Shown piece after piece: positions 6,731 to 8,286 of a stretch of DNA of 8,286 nucleotides. The DNA is from an uncultured Bdellovibrio sp. (GTDB lineage: Bacteria > Bdellovibrionota > Bdellovibrionia > Bdellovibrionales > Bdellovibrionaceae). The notes under the pieces are model-generated. The model did not search any database and was not told where the DNA came from. It saw nothing but the letters and a program-made list of their open reading frames with translations. The number at the start of each line of letters is the position of its first letter. Positions within the stretch are counted from its first letter, which is position 1. A program made the position numbers and the translations under genes. Location: the NCBI GenBank assembly GCA_937871355.1, contig CALMPX010000204.1, positions 1-8,286 of the forward strand. The letters are read 5' to 3'.

Positions 6731-8053
6731 ATGAATCAAAAAAACTTACCGAATTTTACCGCGATCAGAACTAAACCTCAAAAACACAATTTTAAAAAAG
6801 GCGACGTCCTTGTTTTATTCGGTGAACTTTTCAACCGGGGCTATGCCAATGGCTTAGTGGAAGAAGCTGAAAAAAATGGCCTGACAATTGTTCGCGCAAC
6901 GGTGGGTCGCCGCGATGAAAATGGCGATCTACGGGCTTTGACGCCAGAAGAAGCTGAAAATATTCCCAAACCATTCATCAATGTTCCACTTGAAGCCGGT
7001 TTTGATTTAGAAAAAAATGCCGATGGTAAAACGCCCAATGATTGCTTAAAAGGCTTTAAACTCAGTGCGTGGCATGAGGCTCAAGTACCACAAACAATCA
7101 TTGATGAAGCCCGCTCTTCAGCGCGTAAACGCTTCAAACAAAACACTGAAAAATTTCTTAAAGAATTAGAAACTTTGATCTCTGAAAATATTAAAAATGG
7201 CTGCCATGTTCACTTCGCCCATTTAATGGCCGGAGGAGTTCCTCGAACAAAAATCGTTATGCCATTAATGAACCGTGTATTTAAAGGAACCGAAGACCGC
7301 TATTTAGCTTCAAAAGAATTCATGGAAAGTTCGATCGGCGAATTCATGCGCCAAAATTTCCTCGAAGTTACGGCGGAAACTTTTGATACACTTATTGATT
7401 GTTCCACTCATTTAAGAAAAAAAATCGAAGCTCATAACGGAAGCGCAAGTTACGTGGCCTACGGTTATCATGGAACTGAAATCGTCATCGGAAATGAATA
7501 TCGTTGGCAATCCTATGCGCCCTATATTCAAGGCTGGGCCAAAGTTCACCTCGAAGACTTCTCTAAAAAATGGACTAAACTTGGCGTCAGAACCTGCGTT
7601 TATAACTGTCCAGAAATTTTAACTAATTCCAGCTCGATCTTTAAAGGCGTTGAAATCCCTCTTTATAATTTATTGCGTGCTTTAGAAAAAGAAATTCCAA
7701 ATCACTCTGTCACAAAGAAATTGCGGGCCGATTGTATCGAAGTTTTGAAAACACCAGATGATTTGAATACTATGTTCAAAGCCATCGATGAATACATGGC
7801 CTATTCTGAAAAAGTGGGAACAAGTCAGTATGATAACTGGCCACAACATTCCCAAAAAGAACAATTAGAAAAAACTTTAGATTTATCTGACCTAGTGATT
7901 AATTTCCACAAAGATGAAAAAATTATGATGGCACCGGTGTTAAGCGAGGTGATTTTTAATTCCTGTGGCTACATCATGCTCCATGATGGCTTCAATCCAC
8001 AATTTCCCGTCGCCTGGATTGGTCATGATATTGTTGCTAAGTGCGTGGAGTAG
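6731..8053 (+). CDS. Probable SDR-related enoyl-ACP reductase (FabV/FabMG-like), 440 aa
   Basis: Enoyl-ACP reductases carry out the last reduction of fatty-acid elongation with NAD(P)H in the cytosol. Near the N-terminus, VLVLFGELFNRGYANGLVEE (residues 26-45) looks like a β-strand, glycine-rich turn and helix of a nucleotide-binding fold, followed by VGRRD (58-62), which could bind a cofactor phosphate. Residues 246-280 contain YHGTE, then Tyr262-x8-Lys271 inside SYAPYIQGWAK. The order and spacing match the FabV pattern (Y-I-G-P-E, then Tyr-x8-Lys catalytic pair). The glycine loop is not that of FabV. From memory, the triclosan-insensitive FabMG family has members like this, including in Bdellovibrio relatives; I could not check this. 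There is no signal peptide or membrane segment. The start ATG has AGAGGA ten bases upstream and lies 3 nt after the WaaA-like gene, so it belongs to the LPS operon and ends before the terminator at 8199. The call rests on one motif; a different SDR activity is possible. Confidence 0.5.
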   Translation: MNQKNLPNFTAIRTKPQKHNFKKGDVLVLFGELFNRGYANGLVEEAEKNGLTIVRATVGRRDENGDLRALTPEEAENIPKPFINVPLEAGFDLEKNADGKTPNDCLKGFKLSAWHEAQVPQTIIDEARSSARKRFKQNTEKFLKELETLISENIKNGCHVHFAHLMAGGVPRTKIVMPLMNRVFKGTEDRYLASKEFMESSIGEFMRQNFLEVTAETFDTLIDCSTHLRKKIEAHNGSASYVAYGYHGTEIVIGNEYRWQSYAPYIQGWAKVHLEDFSKKWTKLGVRTCVYNCPEILTNSSSIFKGVEIPLYNLLRALEKEIPNHSVTKKLRADCIEVLKTPDDLNTMFKAIDEYMAYSEKVGTSQYDNWPQHSQKEQLEKTLDLSDLVINFHKDEKIMMAPVLSEVIFNSCGYIMLHDGFNPQFPVAWIGHDIVAKCVE

Positions 8054-8198
8054 GATAGATCGTAAGATTTCTTGTTGTAGTAATTGTTTACATCGACACT
8101 GACGACAAAATAAATAAGCTGACCAATCGGTTCGTTGTAGTTGCTAACGTGCGACCAAAATGAACGTCGTAGGAATTTGTTCAGAGCTTTGATAAATC

Positions 8199-8227
8199 AA
8201 AGGGCTCAACTTTAATGAGCCCTTTTT
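8199..8227 (+). terminator. Intrinsic terminator of the plus-strand operon
   Basis: A 10-bp perfect stem (AAAGGGCTCA at 8199-8208 with TGAGCCCTTT at 8216-8225) encloses a 7-nt loop and runs into five T residues (8223-8227). It lies about 145 bp after the last stop codon. The A-run on the opposite side could let it act weakly on the minus strand as well. Confidence 0.9.
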
Positions 8228-8286
8228 ACATATTCGATAAGATTTCTTTATCCGTTAGAATCGTTTCAACAAATCAACAAATAGAA

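Noticed and set aside
8069..8250. Repeated TAAGATTTCTT near both ends of the 3' region
   Set aside because: The match is short and AT-rich, without target-site or element structure between the copies; it is compatible with chance.

Overview
The window is AT-rich DNA from a Gram-negative (diderm) bacterium. It encodes a β-barrel outer-membrane protein, a lipoprotein, and lipopolysaccharide core enzymes (a heptosyltransferase-type GT9 protein and a Kdo-transferase-type protein). The overall style, together with the resemblance of the last gene to the FabMG-type enoyl-ACP reductases that I recall from Bdellovibrio relatives, suggests Bdellovibrionota. That placement is an inference and was not tested by any search.

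Left half, minus strand (about 4405 down to 1): three tightly coupled genes, in transcription order. The first is an outer-membrane β-barrel protein with a signal peptide (3035-4405). The second is a 778-residue lipoprotein of unknown function (709-3045). The third is an MFS transporter that runs off the left edge (1-712). The overlaps are 11 nt and 4 nt (ATGA), so this is almost certainly one operon with products in the outer membrane, at a membrane surface, and in the inner membrane. A 34-bp near-perfect palindrome lies inside the lipoprotein gene.

Centre (4406-4526): a 121-bp divergent intergenic region that should hold the promoters of both operons. No strong sigma-70 pair is visible.

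Right half, plus strand (4527-8053): a lipid and LPS operon. It begins with a GT9 (heptosyltransferase-like) gene interrupted by two in-frame stop codons five codons apart, with no frameshift and clean homology on both sides. A WaaA-like Kdo transferase follows (ATGA overlap), then a 440-residue protein carrying a FabV-like Tyr-x8-Lys motif, probably an SDR-related enoyl-ACP reductase. A strong intrinsic terminator closes the operon at 8199-8227. Only about 60 bp remain after it, with no confident gene.

The most notable points are the doubly interrupted but otherwise well-preserved glycosyltransferase, the unusual reductase-like gene next to the LPS genes, and the palindrome that encodes the same 11-residue peptide on both strands. 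I found no CRISPR array, insertion sequence, tRNA, rRNA or convincing defence system.
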